From Tahibacter amnicola (lineage in GTDB: Bacteria > Pseudomonadota > Gammaproteobacteria > Xanthomonadales > Rhodanobacteraceae), in contig NZ_CP104694.1 in the NCBI RefSeq assembly GCF_025398735.1, positions 2,505,001-2,569,000 on the forward strand: 64,000 bases of DNA, written 5' to 3'. Below are positions 27,567 through 36,214 of this stretch, in pieces (position 1 is the stretch's first letter; every line of letters begins with the position of its first letter). A program made the translations under genes and the position numbers. The notes below the pieces were generated by a model, which was given only the letters and a program-made list of their open reading frames with translations, ran no database searches and was not told the DNA's origin.

Positions 27567-28364
27567 TTACTGCGGAGGTGTTCCATTGAGAACGCCGGCG
27601 CAGGTCTGCGTGCGCGTCAGGGCAAAGAACTGCGGGTCCATTGCGCCGCACCGCCAGGAGATCTCGTGGCGCGTGTTCATCGTGCAGGAGCCCGGAAAGG
27701 TGAGCACGCTGCGTGAGGCCGTGATGGGCGACAGAGTGTCGTAGGCGACCGCGGTGCTGGTGAGATCATTCACCGTAGCCGATACGGCCCGTACGATCCA
27801 CGACGGCGGCGGAGGATACGGCCCGAATCCCGGTCCCGGCGCTCCCATGCGGGCCTCGGCCTGCGGGGCATCCACCATCGCGATATTCGCGGTGAAGCGC
27901 GACGGCAAGCCGTAGATACCCGCGCAGACTTGTGCCGAATAGGAGAAGGGTTCCTGGGTGGCGCGCGTGGCGTTTCCCTGGCGCCTGGTGGAATTGGCGG
28001 CCTCCAGGCGCGCAATGCTCGCCTTCAGGAAATCTGCGGTATTCCGGGCGTTTTTCGCCACTTCCGGGTCCGTCGCGCGGAGCAGCTCCTGGCTGCGCTG
28101 CCAGTGGTCACGGAGAGTCGACAGATACAGGCGGCGCCCCTCATCGCCGGCATAGACACGCGTCAACTCACCATCGCGGCCCTTGCCCTCGACGAATCCG
28201 GGTGCCACCTGTTGCCAGTGCGCCACATCCGGCACGCTCAAACCCAGCGCTGCCGTGATCGCAGCAGTTGGCTCATTTTTCACGTCTTGCGCGATAGCGG
28301 CGGTAGCGCCCAGCAGCGCGACGGCCAGAACACTGGTGCGGTGACGCAGACCATGAATCGGCAT
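27567..28364 (-). CDS. Secreted hypothetical protein
   Basis: 265 aa from the ATG at 28364, with a GAGGGA ribosome site; the in-frame upstream region is not protein-like. It has a signal peptide (to about residue 26, ATAAIAQ). The mature part has an N-terminal helical half ('YLSTLRDHWQRSQELLRATD', 'FLKASIARLEAA') and a C-terminal half with two or three Cys pairs and a Pro-rich stretch ('GPGFGPYPPPPSW'). I do not recognise a family. The nearest upstream gene on this strand is the HNH-like gene, about 200 bp away. Confidence 0.65.
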   Translation of the reverse strand: MPIHGLRHRTSVLAVALLGATAAIAQDVKNEPTAAITAALGLSVPDVAHWQQVAPGFVEGKGRDGELTRVYAGDEGRRLYLSTLRDHWQRSQELLRATDPEVAKNARNTADFLKASIARLEAANSTRRQGNATRATQEPFSYSAQVCAGIYGLPSRFTANIAMVDAPQAEARMGAPGPGFGPYPPPPSWIVRAVSATVNDLTSTAVAYDTLSPITASRSVLTFPGSCTMNTRHEISWRCGAMDPQFFALTRTQTCAGVLNGTPPQ

Positions 28365-28569
28365 GTTTCCCTCGGGAAGATATGTGATTGGCGCGCCGTG
28401 GAGCGGCCAGGCCCGGAAATTCCGGTGCGTCGCGGTTGCGACGCCAGAACCTGAAACTCGGATTTGTGCGCATTTGCGGCTCACGCAACAACGCCGGGAT
28501 TGTTGCGTAGGGAACATCCATGCCGGAGCGACGAGGCGCTATTGCTGCTATGGCCGCGCGTGGTGCGCG

Positions 28570-28875
28570 CTACTTGCGCCGGTTGCTCCGTTTGGCGCTG
28601 TCCGTGAAGTCGTCGGGCTTGCTGCGTACCCAGCGGACGAAGGATTGGACATCGGGATGTTCCAGCAGTGCCTCGGCGCTGTTGTAGGTGCGGGCCAGCT
28701 CCGTTTCACTGAAGAGGGCGTGGATCTGCCGATGGCAGATCCGATGCAGCTCCTGAGTAACACGCCCGCCCTTCATGCGGGGCACCAGATGATGCTTGTC
28801 GACCTGTGACGGGGGAATCGGCCGGCCGCACAAGGGGCAGCATTTCGGTGGTGCCGAAATGCCGTAGCCAGTCAA
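28570..28875 (-). CDS. HNH-type endonuclease-like protein, start uncertain
   Basis: About 101 aa if read from the TTG at 28875 (the ATG at 28880 is out of frame and stops at once). It contains 'CPLCGRPIPPSQVDKHHLVP', then 'RICHRQIHALFSE'. Two CxxC-like zinc pairs and the HH...H pattern fit a small HNH nuclease fold common in bacterial genomes. The open frame continues upstream, but over the region antisense to the 62-aa repeat gene it is not protein-like. No good ribosome site is visible for any start, so the gene may use a non-ATG start or be a decayed copy. Confidence 0.55.
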   Translation of the reverse strand: MTGYGISAPPKCCPLCGRPIPPSQVDKHHLVPRMKGGRVTQELHRICHRQIHALFSETELARTYNSAEALLEHPDVQSFVRWVRSKPDDFTDSAKRSNRRK

Positions 28876-29167
28876 ATCATGTTGTCGGCGCTTGGATGCC
28901 AAGGGCGTTCTACCGGAATTGGCACGTCCGTGAGCGGACGCTTCTGTGGGGAATGCCAACGGAACGCCGTTGCAGGGGCTGAGGCCGCGACATGTGGCCG
29001 GATCTGCACCGTACAAGGGTGCCATGAATGTGACGCCAGATTGCAAGACGATGGCGCAAGGTATACAACCGGCGCTGCCGTGCGGCGATCCGGTGCAGCC
29101 GGCTGCCGGGCGGACCGCCGGCGCGACGGCCTCGCGCCGTACCTGGGCAAGCGAGGAGGGAAAGATC

Positions 29168-29356
29168 ATGCCATCGAACAATTCGAAGAATGCCGGCAGC
29201 GCGGGACGGTCGCCCGGCAACGACGCGGGTACCAAGGGCACGGGCAGCGCCGGCCGCACACCCGGCGGCGACGCGGGTACGAAGGGAACTGGCAGCGCCG
29301 GCAAGTCGGCCGCGCCGACCAAGTCCGGCTCCAATCGCACAAAGAACGCACGTTAG
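29168..29356 (+). CDS. 62-aa basic Gly/Ser/Lys-rich repeat protein
   Basis: The ATG at 29168 has a near-perfect Shine-Dalgarno (AGGAGG at 29154-29159) at optimal spacing, the strongest translation signal nearby, so I call it a real small gene. It is almost devoid of hydrophobic residues. After MPSNNSKNA come two nearly identical 16-residue units (GSAGRSPGNDAGTKGT and GSAGRTPGGDAGTKGT) and the start of a third. The C-terminus is basic (SGSNRTKNAR). The predicted state is disordered and positively charged, like nucleic-acid-binding or desiccation-type small proteins. No family recognised. It overlaps the antisense extension of the HNH frame, which is why that extension is doubted. Confidence 0.65.
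   Translation: MPSNNSKNAGSAGRSPGNDAGTKGTGSAGRTPGGDAGTKGTGSAGKSAAPTKSGSNRTKNAR
29195..29302 (+). repeat. 48-bp tandem repeat inside the small basic gene
   Basis: Copy 1 at 29195-29242 and copy 2 at 29243-29290 are highly similar; a partial third copy covers 29291-29302. The 48-bp period keeps the frame and encodes 16 residues per unit, so copy-number change would lengthen or shorten the protein without disrupting it. Confidence 0.7.
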
Positions 29357-29602
29357 CATCCACGTGCAATGCCTGCCCTGGCCTTGCCGGGGCAGGCGAC
29401 TTCTGACAGCCGCATCACGAAATAACGAACGGTCGTATCGAACCCTGGCTGATCGGCCAGGGTGCCCACCCGGTGCTGCTTCTACTGTCTGACGCATCCG
29501 CCGGTTCCGCGGCGCGGCATCAGACCGACTCGCGCGTCGCAACACCGTGTCGTCGTGCCCCTGCGTCCGGCGGATCTGTTCCCGCCGTCGCCGAGGTGCG
29601 CC

Positions 29603-30796
29603 ATGCTCGTCCGCTCGCTGTGTACTTTCTTGTTCCTGCCGGTCGCCGTCGGGGCGACGCAGATCGTGCCGTCTGCCTGGCAGGTTGAACAGGCACTGGA
29701 ACCCAGGGCTGTCCGTTCGGCAGCGGCTACCCACGCCAGCCGGATCACCATCGATGCGCAGGCCCTGCGCCGGGCCGAGCAACTGCAATTGCACCTGCCG
29801 GGCGGTGCCGTCCACACGGTTCAGGTCAATGCGCGTACCGAGCGCGGTGGCGGGGATTTCACCCTTTCGGGCGCCCTCGCGGCAGGCCCGGAATACACCG
29901 TCACGCTGACGATGCATGCGGGTTTGCTTGCCGGGCTGGTGACCGCCCCGGAGGGCAACTACGAGGTGTCGCCCCTTGCTGATGGCGGCCAATCCGTCTT
30001 TGCGCTGGATCAGGCGGCATTTCCGGAATGCGCCGGCGGCGACGTGCCTGAACACGTTCCCGACGCGGCCGTTCCTGCCGCCGTGACGGCCGATCCTCCC
30101 AATCGGATCGAACTGCTGGTGATGTACTCGCCACAGGCGCTGGAGGGGGCCGGGGGCGTCACGCAGATCCGCACCCTGGCCCAGGCAGCGGTGGATGCGG
30201 CCAACACCGCCTTCCGCAACAGCGACATGGTCGCGCGCTTCGTCCTGCTTGATGTGCGTCCGGTCACCCGCGACGAAGACGAGGATGACCTGAACTGGAT
30301 CGTGAACAATGCCGAGGTTGCGCGGATCCGCAACGAGGTAGGCGCAGACCTGGTCTCGCTGATCGTGGAGTCGTCGCTGGACGGGTGCGGCGTCGCGAAA
30401 GTGATGCGCAATCCGGGCCCAGGCTTTGCGAATCTTGCCTACCAGGTGACCAAGCGCAGCTGTGCGGTCGGAAACCTGAGTTTTGCCCACGAGCATGGCC
30501 ACAACATGGGCATGGAGCACAACCCGGAAGATGGCACGGACCAGGACAACGCGTCCTACGACTGGTCCTACGGGCACTACGTCAGCGGTAGCTACCGCAC
30601 CGTCATGTCCTATTCGGACCCGTGCAGCAGCTCCTGCCCGCGACGGCCGTATTTCTCCAATCCGGCGGTGACCTTCAATGGTGTGCCGACCGGCATCGCC
30701 GGTGCGCGTGACAACCATCGCACCGGAAACCTGACTGCGCCGATCGTTGCCAATTTCCGGCCGTCGGAACGGTTGTTCGCCAACGGCTTCAACTGA
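29603..30796 (+). CDS. Secreted metzincin (reprolysin-like M12) metalloprotease with LFANGFN tail
   Basis: 397 aa from the ATG at 29603 (GAGG site), giving a signal peptide that ends near residue 18. Residues 20-165 look like a propeptide with a beta-rich fold. The catalytic part starts near 'NRIELLVMYSPQAL' and holds the extended zinc site 'HEHGHNMGMEH' (His296, Glu297, His300, His306) and a Met-turn 'TVMSYSD' (Met335). Together these define a metzincin close to reprolysin-like M12 enzymes. Four cysteines near the end ('DPCSSSCPRRPYF') may form disulfides. The C-terminus 'SERLFANGFN' is the recurrent secreted-protein tail. Exported protease activity is well supported; the target is unknown. 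Confidence 0.88.
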   Translation: MLVRSLCTFLFLPVAVGATQIVPSAWQVEQALEPRAVRSAAATHASRITIDAQALRRAEQLQLHLPGGAVHTVQVNARTERGGGDFTLSGALAAGPEYTVTLTMHAGLLAGLVTAPEGNYEVSPLADGGQSVFALDQAAFPECAGGDVPEHVPDAAVPAAVTADPPNRIELLVMYSPQALEGAGGVTQIRTLAQAAVDAANTAFRNSDMVARFVLLDVRPVTRDEDEDDLNWIVNNAEVARIRNEVGADLVSLIVESSLDGCGVAKVMRNPGPGFANLAYQVTKRSCAVGNLSFAHEHGHNMGMEHNPEDGTDQDNASYDWSYGHYVSGSYRTVMSYSDPCSSSCPRRPYFSNPAVTFNGVPTGIAGARDNHRTGNLTAPIVANFRPSERLFANGFN

Positions 30797-30811
30797 AAAC
30801 CCCGTGGTGCC

Positions 30812-30839
30812 GGGCGCTGCTGCTCTCCCGGCAGCGCCC
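30812..30839. terminator. Hairpin between convergent genes
   Basis: A perfect 9-bp stem (GGGCGCTGC at 30812-30820 and GCAGCGCCC at 30831-30839) with a 10-nt loop lies between the protease stop (30796, +) and the ABC-F stop (30856, -). GC-rich, no T-run. Confidence 0.6.
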
Positions 30840-30855
30840 GCGGCGCGGCGGCGGG

Positions 30856-32463
30856 TCAGGCCGCCGCCGCGGCCGGTTTGGTCGTGGTGCGTGCGCCGCG
30901 CGAACGCAGCCAGGTAGCGTATTCGTCCAGGTCACCCTGGAAGGCTTCGACCTTGCCGTCGGCAACGCGCCAGAAGGTGTCGCAGACCAGGCCCGTGAGA
31001 TGGCGGTCGTGGGAAACCAGCACGATGGCGCCGGGGAAGTCGCTCAAGGCTTCGGCCAGCGCCTCGCGCATTTCCAGGTCCAGGTGGTTGGTCGGTTCGT
31101 CCAGGAGCAACACGTTCGGGCGGCGCCAGGCAATCAGCGCCAGCGCCAGCCGGGCGCGTTCGCCGCCGGAGAAATTGTCGATCACCTCGAACGCGCGGTT
31201 GCCGGGGAAATTCCAGCGCGCAAGGAAATCGCGAAACACCTGCGTGGCCGTGCCCGGCGCGATTTCCTTGAGGTGGTCGATCGGGCTCAAGCCGTCATGG
31301 AGCGATTCCACCGTGTGCTGCGCGAAATAGCCCAGCTGCATTTCCCGGTGCGCCACGCGTTCGCCGGCGCGCAGTGGCAATTCGCCGACCAGGGTCTTGA
31401 CCAGGGTGGACTTGCCCGCACCGTTGGGCCCCAGCAGGCCGATGCGGTCGCCGGCCTCCAGCCCGAATCCGACGTCCTGGAGGATGGTGGCGGTTTCATA
31501 GCCGGCGTCCGTGTCGTTGAGGCGGATCAGCGAATGCGGCAGCTTCACCGGTTCATCGAACTGGATGCGGATCTGGCGTTCCGCGCGCACGGCTTCGGTG
31601 CCAGTCAGCTTTGCCAGCCGCTTGACGCGTGACTGCGCCTGGCGCGCCTTGCTCGCCTTGGCCTTGAAGCGGTCGATGAACGCCTGCAGGTGGGCGCGCT
31701 CGGCCTGTTCCTTTTCGAAGGCGATCTGCTGCTGGCGCAGGTGTTCGGCGCGCTGGCGCTCGAAACTGGTGTAATCGCCCGTGTAGAGCTTTGCCCGGCC
31801 GTCATGGATGTGCAGCGTGTGCGTGCTGACACCGTCGAGGAACTCGCGGTCATGCGAGATCATGAGCAGCATGCCGGGATATTTCAGCAGCCACTGCTCC
31901 AGCCACAGCACCGCGTCGAGGTCCAGGTGGTTGGTCGGCTCGTCCAGCAGCAGCACGTCGCTGGGCATCATCAGTGCGCGGGCCAGGTTCAGCCGCACGC
32001 GCCAGCCACCGGAAAAGGCGGACACCGGCATCTCGTGCGTATCCGGCGAAAATCCCAGGCCATGCAGCAGGCGTCCGGCCCGGGCGGTGGCGTCATAGCC
32101 ATTGATCGCCGCCAGTTCCTGGTGGGCGGCGGCGACGCCGTCCCAATCCTCGCGGGCCATCGCCTCGGCCTCGGCGCGCAGGATCCGATGCACTTCCACG
32201 TCGCCGGAAAGTACGAAATCGATCGCCGGGTCAGGCAGGGACGGCGTCTCCTGTGCCACGCTGGCGATGCGCAGGCGGGCGGGCAGGTCCAGGTCACCGC
32301 GGTCGGGCTCGACTTCGCGCTGAATCGCGGCAAACAGGCTGGATTTTCCACAGCCGTTGCGGCCGACAACGCCGACGCGCGCACCCGCATGCAGGGCGAT
32401 ATCCACGTCGGACAGGAGCAGGCGTTCGCCACGCCGCAGGGCGAAATTCCGGAAGGCAATCAT
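30856..32463 (-). CDS. yheS: ABC-F family ATPase (YheS-like)
   Basis: 535 aa from the ATG at 32463. Two ABC cassettes in one chain without membrane segments: first Walker A 'GRNGCGKSS' and signature 'SGGWRVRLNLARAL', second Walker A 'GPNGAGKST' and signature 'SGGERARLALALI', each followed by 'LLLDEPTNHLDL' Walker B. A charged helical linker ('KEQAERAHLQAFIDRFKAKA') joins them. ABC-F proteins bind ribosomes and act in translation or antibiotic protection. The opening 'MIAFRNFALRRGERLLL' is closest to YheS, though E. coli YheS is longer at the C-terminus. Single-gene unit. Confidence 0.92.
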   Translation of the reverse strand: MIAFRNFALRRGERLLLSDVDIALHAGARVGVVGRNGCGKSSLFAAIQREVEPDRGDLDLPARLRIASVAQETPSLPDPAIDFVLSGDVEVHRILRAEAEAMAREDWDGVAAAHQELAAINGYDATARAGRLLHGLGFSPDTHEMPVSAFSGGWRVRLNLARALMMPSDVLLLDEPTNHLDLDAVLWLEQWLLKYPGMLLMISHDREFLDGVSTHTLHIHDGRAKLYTGDYTSFERQRAEHLRQQQIAFEKEQAERAHLQAFIDRFKAKASKARQAQSRVKRLAKLTGTEAVRAERQIRIQFDEPVKLPHSLIRLNDTDAGYETATILQDVGFGLEAGDRIGLLGPNGAGKSTLVKTLVGELPLRAGERVAHREMQLGYFAQHTVESLHDGLSPIDHLKEIAPGTATQVFRDFLARWNFPGNRAFEVIDNFSGGERARLALALIAWRRPNVLLLDEPTNHLDLEMREALAEALSDFPGAIVLVSHDRHLTGLVCDTFWRVADGKVEAFQGDLDEYATWLRSRGARTTTKPAAAAA

Positions 32464-32584
32464 GGGGACGTGCAGAAAAACGGGCGCGTAGTGTAGCGGA
32501 ACTGGCGCCGTGTCCCGCCGTCAGGCACCTGCTGAGCCGGTTATTGACCGGAATTCACGATCGACAGGGGATGCCCGGCCGGCG

Positions 32585-32869
32585 TCAGGGAGGTTCGGAT
32601 GCCCGGGGCGGTACCGCCACCGTGGCGGATTCTTCAAACCATTCGTGGCGCCAGGTGCTGGGACCGCGCGCCTGCGCGGTGATCCGGATGGCGCGGCGGT
32701 GGCGATCGGCCCAGCTCATTGAATAGGAGAACTCGACGCGCTCGCCGGCAATATCCAGCACCTGTTCGAGCGGGGCTGAACCGACGAGGGGAATGAGGTC
32801 CTGCGGATCGTATTGGCGCAGGACTTCCAGCTCGTGGACAAGACAGGCATACGCGTTGGCGATATTCAT
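32585..32869 (-). CDS. Small hypothetical protein, probably co-transcribed with the TPR gene
   Basis: 94 aa from the ATG at 32869, 20 nt after the stop of the TPR-like gene on the same strand. No signal peptide. The N-terminal half is helical and acidic ('YACLVHELEVLRQYDPQDL') and the C-terminal half beta-rich ('FSYSMSWADRHRRAIRITAQ'). I do not recognise a family. Its tight spacing suggests a joint role with the TPR-like protein. Confidence 0.6.
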   Translation of the reverse strand: MNIANAYACLVHELEVLRQYDPQDLIPLVGSAPLEQVLDIAGERVEFSYSMSWADRHRRAIRITAQARGPSTWRHEWFEESATVAVPPRASEPP

Positions 32870-32889
32870 GCGGCAGGTATCCGAATGGT

Positions 32890-33921
32890 TCAGGCCGTTT
32901 CGATCTCACCGTCATCCGGTCCACGCCACCAGGGGGTGGCTGCGGTGGGTTCGGGCAATTCGCAGTCGCGGTTGGCCAGTCCGTCGAAATGACGGTCCGG
33001 GCTGCCATGGATCCATTGCTTGAGGAGGTCTTCGACGGAGGCGAGGTCAACGGCGGCAATGCCGAGGTTGCGTTCGGGCTGCCAGGGCGATGCACCGGAG
33101 GATTCGTGCGTGTGCGGAGTGCCGTAACTGCAACGCATGCAGTAGTGGCGAATGCTGGTGGTCCAGTCTTCCACCATGCCGATGCCGGGCGCGATCGCAT
33201 GCAGCAGCGCGTCGACATCCCTGAGCGTCGCGGCGCGGACGAACACGACAAACGTGCGGTATTCCGATACGTGCAGTCGCGACAGCGCATTAAAGACGGG
33301 GACCCGGCTATCGCCCCACTGCCGTTCGCCCGTGCGGGCGCCGTCGTGCAGCACGATATCGCCGAAACGGTGGCCGCTTTCCGGTAGCGGCACGTTGAGC
33401 AGCCGCGCGCGCACCACGTCGATGCGTTCGGCGAAAACGGTTTCGGCGCAACTGTCCGGGTTCAGCCGGATGGACACGTTGCCGTAGTGGTGGTTGATGG
33501 GTTCGTCGCAATCAGCGACGTCGATGCCGGCGTTGCGCCAGTGACGGCGTGCTTCGCGCCAGTGGCGCAACGCCGTTGCCGCAATGCCTGCATTCCAGGT
33601 CGCGGCGTCGTTGGGCTCGCTGCCCAGGGACAGTGCGCGCTGGTTGTGGTGCAGCGAGCGCGCCCAATTGCGCAGGTACTTCTGCGTCAGCCCCTGCATG
33701 TAGTGGAAATCTGCCGACTCCGGTTCGATCCCGAGCAGTGCATCGAAGGCGCGGGCGGCGCGCTGCAGGTCGCCCTTGTCGAAGGCGCTGTAGGCGTCGG
33801 CTTCGAGTGCTTCGGGGTCGTCGGGAAGGGGGGAGACAGGCGCATGCGCATACCGGACAAATGACGAGGCTTTGATTGTGGGACAAGGTGCTCTGCGGTG
33901 CACGTGCCGTTCGACGGACAT
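32890..33921 (-). CDS. TPR-like hypothetical protein, start uncertain
   Basis: 343 aa if started at the ATG at 33921; an in-frame ATG at 33990 gives 366 aa, and the conserved part begins only around 'DDPEALEADAYSAFDKGD'. Residues about 40-160 hold two or three TPR-like helix pairs ('DLQRAARAFDALLGIEPES', 'WARSLHHNQRALSLG', 'HWREARRHWRNAG'). The remainder is a mixed domain with 'YGNVSIRLNPDSCAETVF', 'LNVPLPESGHRFGDIVLH' and 'RHYCMRCSYGTPH'. The latter half resembles proteins I have seen annotated only as TPR proteins in Burkholderia- and Xanthomonas-type genomes. Function unknown; cytoplasmic. Confidence 0.6.
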   Translation of the reverse strand: MSVERHVHRRAPCPTIKASSFVRYAHAPVSPLPDDPEALEADAYSAFDKGDLQRAARAFDALLGIEPESADFHYMQGLTQKYLRNWARSLHHNQRALSLGSEPNDAATWNAGIAATALRHWREARRHWRNAGIDVADCDEPINHHYGNVSIRLNPDSCAETVFAERIDVVRARLLNVPLPESGHRFGDIVLHDGARTGERQWGDSRVPVFNALSRLHVSEYRTFVVFVRAATLRDVDALLHAIAPGIGMVEDWTTSIRHYCMRCSYGTPHTHESSGASPWQPERNLGIAAVDLASVEDLLKQWIHGSPDRHFDGLANRDCELPEPTAATPWWRGPDDGEIETA

Positions 33922-34096
33922 TTGTGCCAAAAGCGACAGTAGCGTGACCGACGACGACAACATGCCGACGGACGTTGGTGATTGGACCATTTAGCGGTCG
34001 TTTGCGTTCCCCCTTTCTGCGGGCCGGTTGTTACGCTATGAGTGCGTACGCTTCGCGGAACGGTTGCCATTCCGGACCGCGAAAACCCCCGGCTGT

Positions 34097-34130
34097 GCCC
34101 ACGGATGCCGTGTCCCAGGCATCCGTGGGC
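34097..34130. repeat. 13-bp perfect hairpin in an otherwise empty 300-bp gap
   Basis: GCCCACGGATGCC (34097-34109) and its exact complement (34118-34130) enclose an 8-nt loop. It sits between the start region of the TPR-like gene (33921/33990) and the stop of the secreted protein at 34290, both on the minus strand. On that strand GGGGGTTTTC follows about 10 nt later, so it may terminate the 34290-34901 transcript. The rest of the gap shows no gene. Confidence 0.5.
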
Positions 34131-34289
34131 CAGCGGACAGGCGAGCCACGCCGCCCGGGTATTCCAGACGGCGCCAGGCACTGAACGCAGATCGTGGCAC
34201 TTTTCGTCGCCGGGAAATCCGGTGGGCAATTCCGGCAACATCGCCCTCCGCCGACGTGCTACCTCGTCAATAGCGACACCGCGCAATGA

Positions 34290-34901
34290 TCAGGGCGAGT
34301 GCCGCGTCGGTATCCATCCGGACGCTGTCGCCGCGTCCGCATCGCGAATCCGATAGCGAGCCGGTCGTTCGTACAGCGTCATCCAGTAGCAGCCGTGGTC
34401 GCGGGTAATGCCAAAGCGTCTTTCGCTGCTGGCGAGCGTGCCCTGCGCCTGGTTCGTGGTCAGTACGACCAGGCCGGGTGCTGACACGGATTCGTACAGG
34501 AGCCCGCCATCGATGTCTTCGCGAATGAAGGATTCGCCCGCGTCGATGGCCACGTCCTTGAAGGCTGGCTTGAGCAAGCCCAGGAGCTGCCGCAGTTCGC
34601 TGCGTGCGGTCCGTGCGGAGTAACCCCGCCATAACACCAGGCCGGATAGACGGATGCCGTTGCGCGTTCTGAGTGCGTCACGCACTTGCTGTTGCAGCTC
34701 CTGGGGGGTGCGTGCACACGTCTCGCGGTGCGCGCGGCGCGAAGCGGGTCGCGATGCCTGCGAGGTGTCCTTGCCCGATGCACAGTACTGGGCAAATACC
34801 GGTTCACCGGCGCTGCCGACGCAACGCTGGGGCGTGCGTGCATCAGTAGCGCCCGGGATCAGCAACAGGCTGGCGCAGAACGGAAGGATTCGTGGATGCA
34901 T
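34290..34901 (-). CDS. Secreted hypothetical protein
   Basis: 203 aa from the ATG at 34901 with an AGGAGG site 8 nt upstream, which fixes the start. The signal peptide MHPRILPFCASLLLIPGATDA is followed by a Cys-containing segment ('RCVGSAGEPVFAQYCASG'), a basic linker and a C-terminal domain with 'LLGLLKPAFKDVAIDAGESF' and 'YWMTLYERPARYRI'. I do not recognise a family. Confidence 0.6.
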   Translation of the reverse strand: MHPRILPFCASLLLIPGATDARTPQRCVGSAGEPVFAQYCASGKDTSQASRPASRRAHRETCARTPQELQQQVRDALRTRNGIRLSGLVLWRGYSARTARSELRQLLGLLKPAFKDVAIDAGESFIREDIDGGLLYESVSAPGLVVLTTNQAQGTLASSERRFGITRDHGCYWMTLYERPARYRIRDADAATASGWIPTRHSP

Positions 34902-35233
34902 GACGGGCCTCCTGCAGCATGGCAGCGGACCGTGCCGACCGGATGCAGGCGATCGGAATGGCCCAGGACGGCTGCCGATACTGCGGTCACGCACGCGACC
35001 TCCGCGACGCAGGAGCCCGCGCAAAGGCAATGCCACGGGTTCGCCGCGTCCTGCGCTGTTGTTTCGCGCGGCGGGAATACCGAGGGGTTGCAGGCTGCCC
35101 GAACGGCCTCACGCCGAGCGGCAATACGCAGGATCTGTGCAGCTGGGGGAGGCACCCCAGGTTTCGGAAGGGTTGAAAGGTGTGGAAGCCCGGCGAATCC
35201 GACGCTGGCGCCGTATCGCCGGGCCTTCAGTCG
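34902..35233. other. 332-bp gap with one small hairpin
   Basis: Separates two secreted-protein genes on the minus strand. A 6-bp perfect inverted repeat (CTGGGG at 35143-35148 and CCCCAG at 35155-35160) lies about 75 nt past the stop at 35234 and may end that transcript. No gene, tRNA or further structure seen. Confidence 0.4.
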
Positions 35234-36091
35234 CTAGTTGCTGCTGGTGCTGCTTCCGCTGGTGTGCGGGGGCGCGTATCCGGCGGACCAGACGTTGCCA
35301 CTGCCCGCGTCGCAGGACACATTGGGCTGGCCGACCTGGAAGGGGCCGGTGTAGATCGGGCACCGACAAGTGGCAAATCCGGAACGCTTACCCTTCTTGT
35401 CGTTCTCGAAGGTGCACGATGCGGTCATGCAACCGGCGTAGGGCGCCGGCGTGCTGGTGCAGCTGGTCTGGCCGGAGGCGTAGCGTTTGGCACGTGCCAG
35501 GCTGAACGTGGATACCACCTGCGCGTCCGGTGCCATCGGCGCGATACCGTCGCTGCCGGCAATCAGGTAGCTGCACGCCGGTGCAACCGGCAACGATCCG
35601 AGCGAGGCGCCGGTGCTGGTGGTGACGTCGCCGGGCAGGGCGTCTGTCAGCAGGTTGCGACAACCTGCACCGTCCTGGCCACAGATACGAATGGTTTCGA
35701 TGTAAGCCTCAGTGTTGCGGATGGCGTGGATATCGATGTACGAGATGCCGTTTTCCGCGTAGCACCGGCATTCGGCAATTTCCGGATCATCCTTGGATAC
35801 CTTGCACGGCAGGCTGGGCAGCTTGCCACCCTGCGCTGCCTTCGGCGGTGTGTCCGGACCGGAATAGAAGCACAGGGCGTAGGGGCCGGCCGGACACGAC
35901 AGGAAATTGGTTGGCGACAGCACGACGTCGGCGGCGGCCGGGCCGTATTCGGTGGTCCAGAACGTGTTTGGTACATAGGGCGCCGGGCAGTTCTGGGTAC
36001 AGGTACCGTCCGCTTCGCCGGCGATAGCGGGCAGTGCAAGTCCTGCCCACAGCAGGCAGGCGTGGACAAGACGGATTGCGTGGACGCTCAT
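35234..36091 (-). CDS. Secreted cysteine-containing hypothetical protein
   Basis: 285 aa from the ATG at 36091 (GGAG site). The signal peptide ends at about residue 25 (PAIAGEA). About 16 cysteines are spread through the mature part ('CTQNCPAPYVPNTFW', 'AECRCYAENGISYIDIH', 'CMTASCTFE', 'TCRCPIYTGPFQVGQPNVSC'). The C-terminus is Gly/Ser-rich (HTSGSSTSSN). Family not recognised. It lies about 120 nt downstream of the ferritin-like gene on the same strand, so the two may be one operon. No IFxxGFE tail. Confidence 0.65.
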   Translation of the reverse strand: MSVHAIRLVHACLLWAGLALPAIAGEADGTCTQNCPAPYVPNTFWTTEYGPAAADVVLSPTNFLSCPAGPYALCFYSGPDTPPKAAQGGKLPSLPCKVSKDDPEIAECRCYAENGISYIDIHAIRNTEAYIETIRICGQDGAGCRNLLTDALPGDVTTSTGASLGSLPVAPACSYLIAGSDGIAPMAPDAQVVSTFSLARAKRYASGQTSCTSTPAPYAGCMTASCTFENDKKGKRSGFATCRCPIYTGPFQVGQPNVSCDAGSGNVWSAGYAPPHTSGSSTSSN

Positions 36092-36214
36092 TGGGGGGCT
36101 CCCGGAAGGAGGGCGTTCGGTTCGAACCGGTTCCGCGTCCCTGCGCCTGCGTGGGAAGTGCTGACGGCACGCACACGGCGTGCCGTCGTGGTCATCAGTG
36201 CACCGCCGTGGTGG

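Noticed and set aside
28875-29340. N-terminal extension of the HNH protein to 256 aa
   Set aside because: The extension is antisense to the repeat gene with its strong ribosome site and mirrors its repeats as Ala/Pro/Val periodicity, so it is a shadow.
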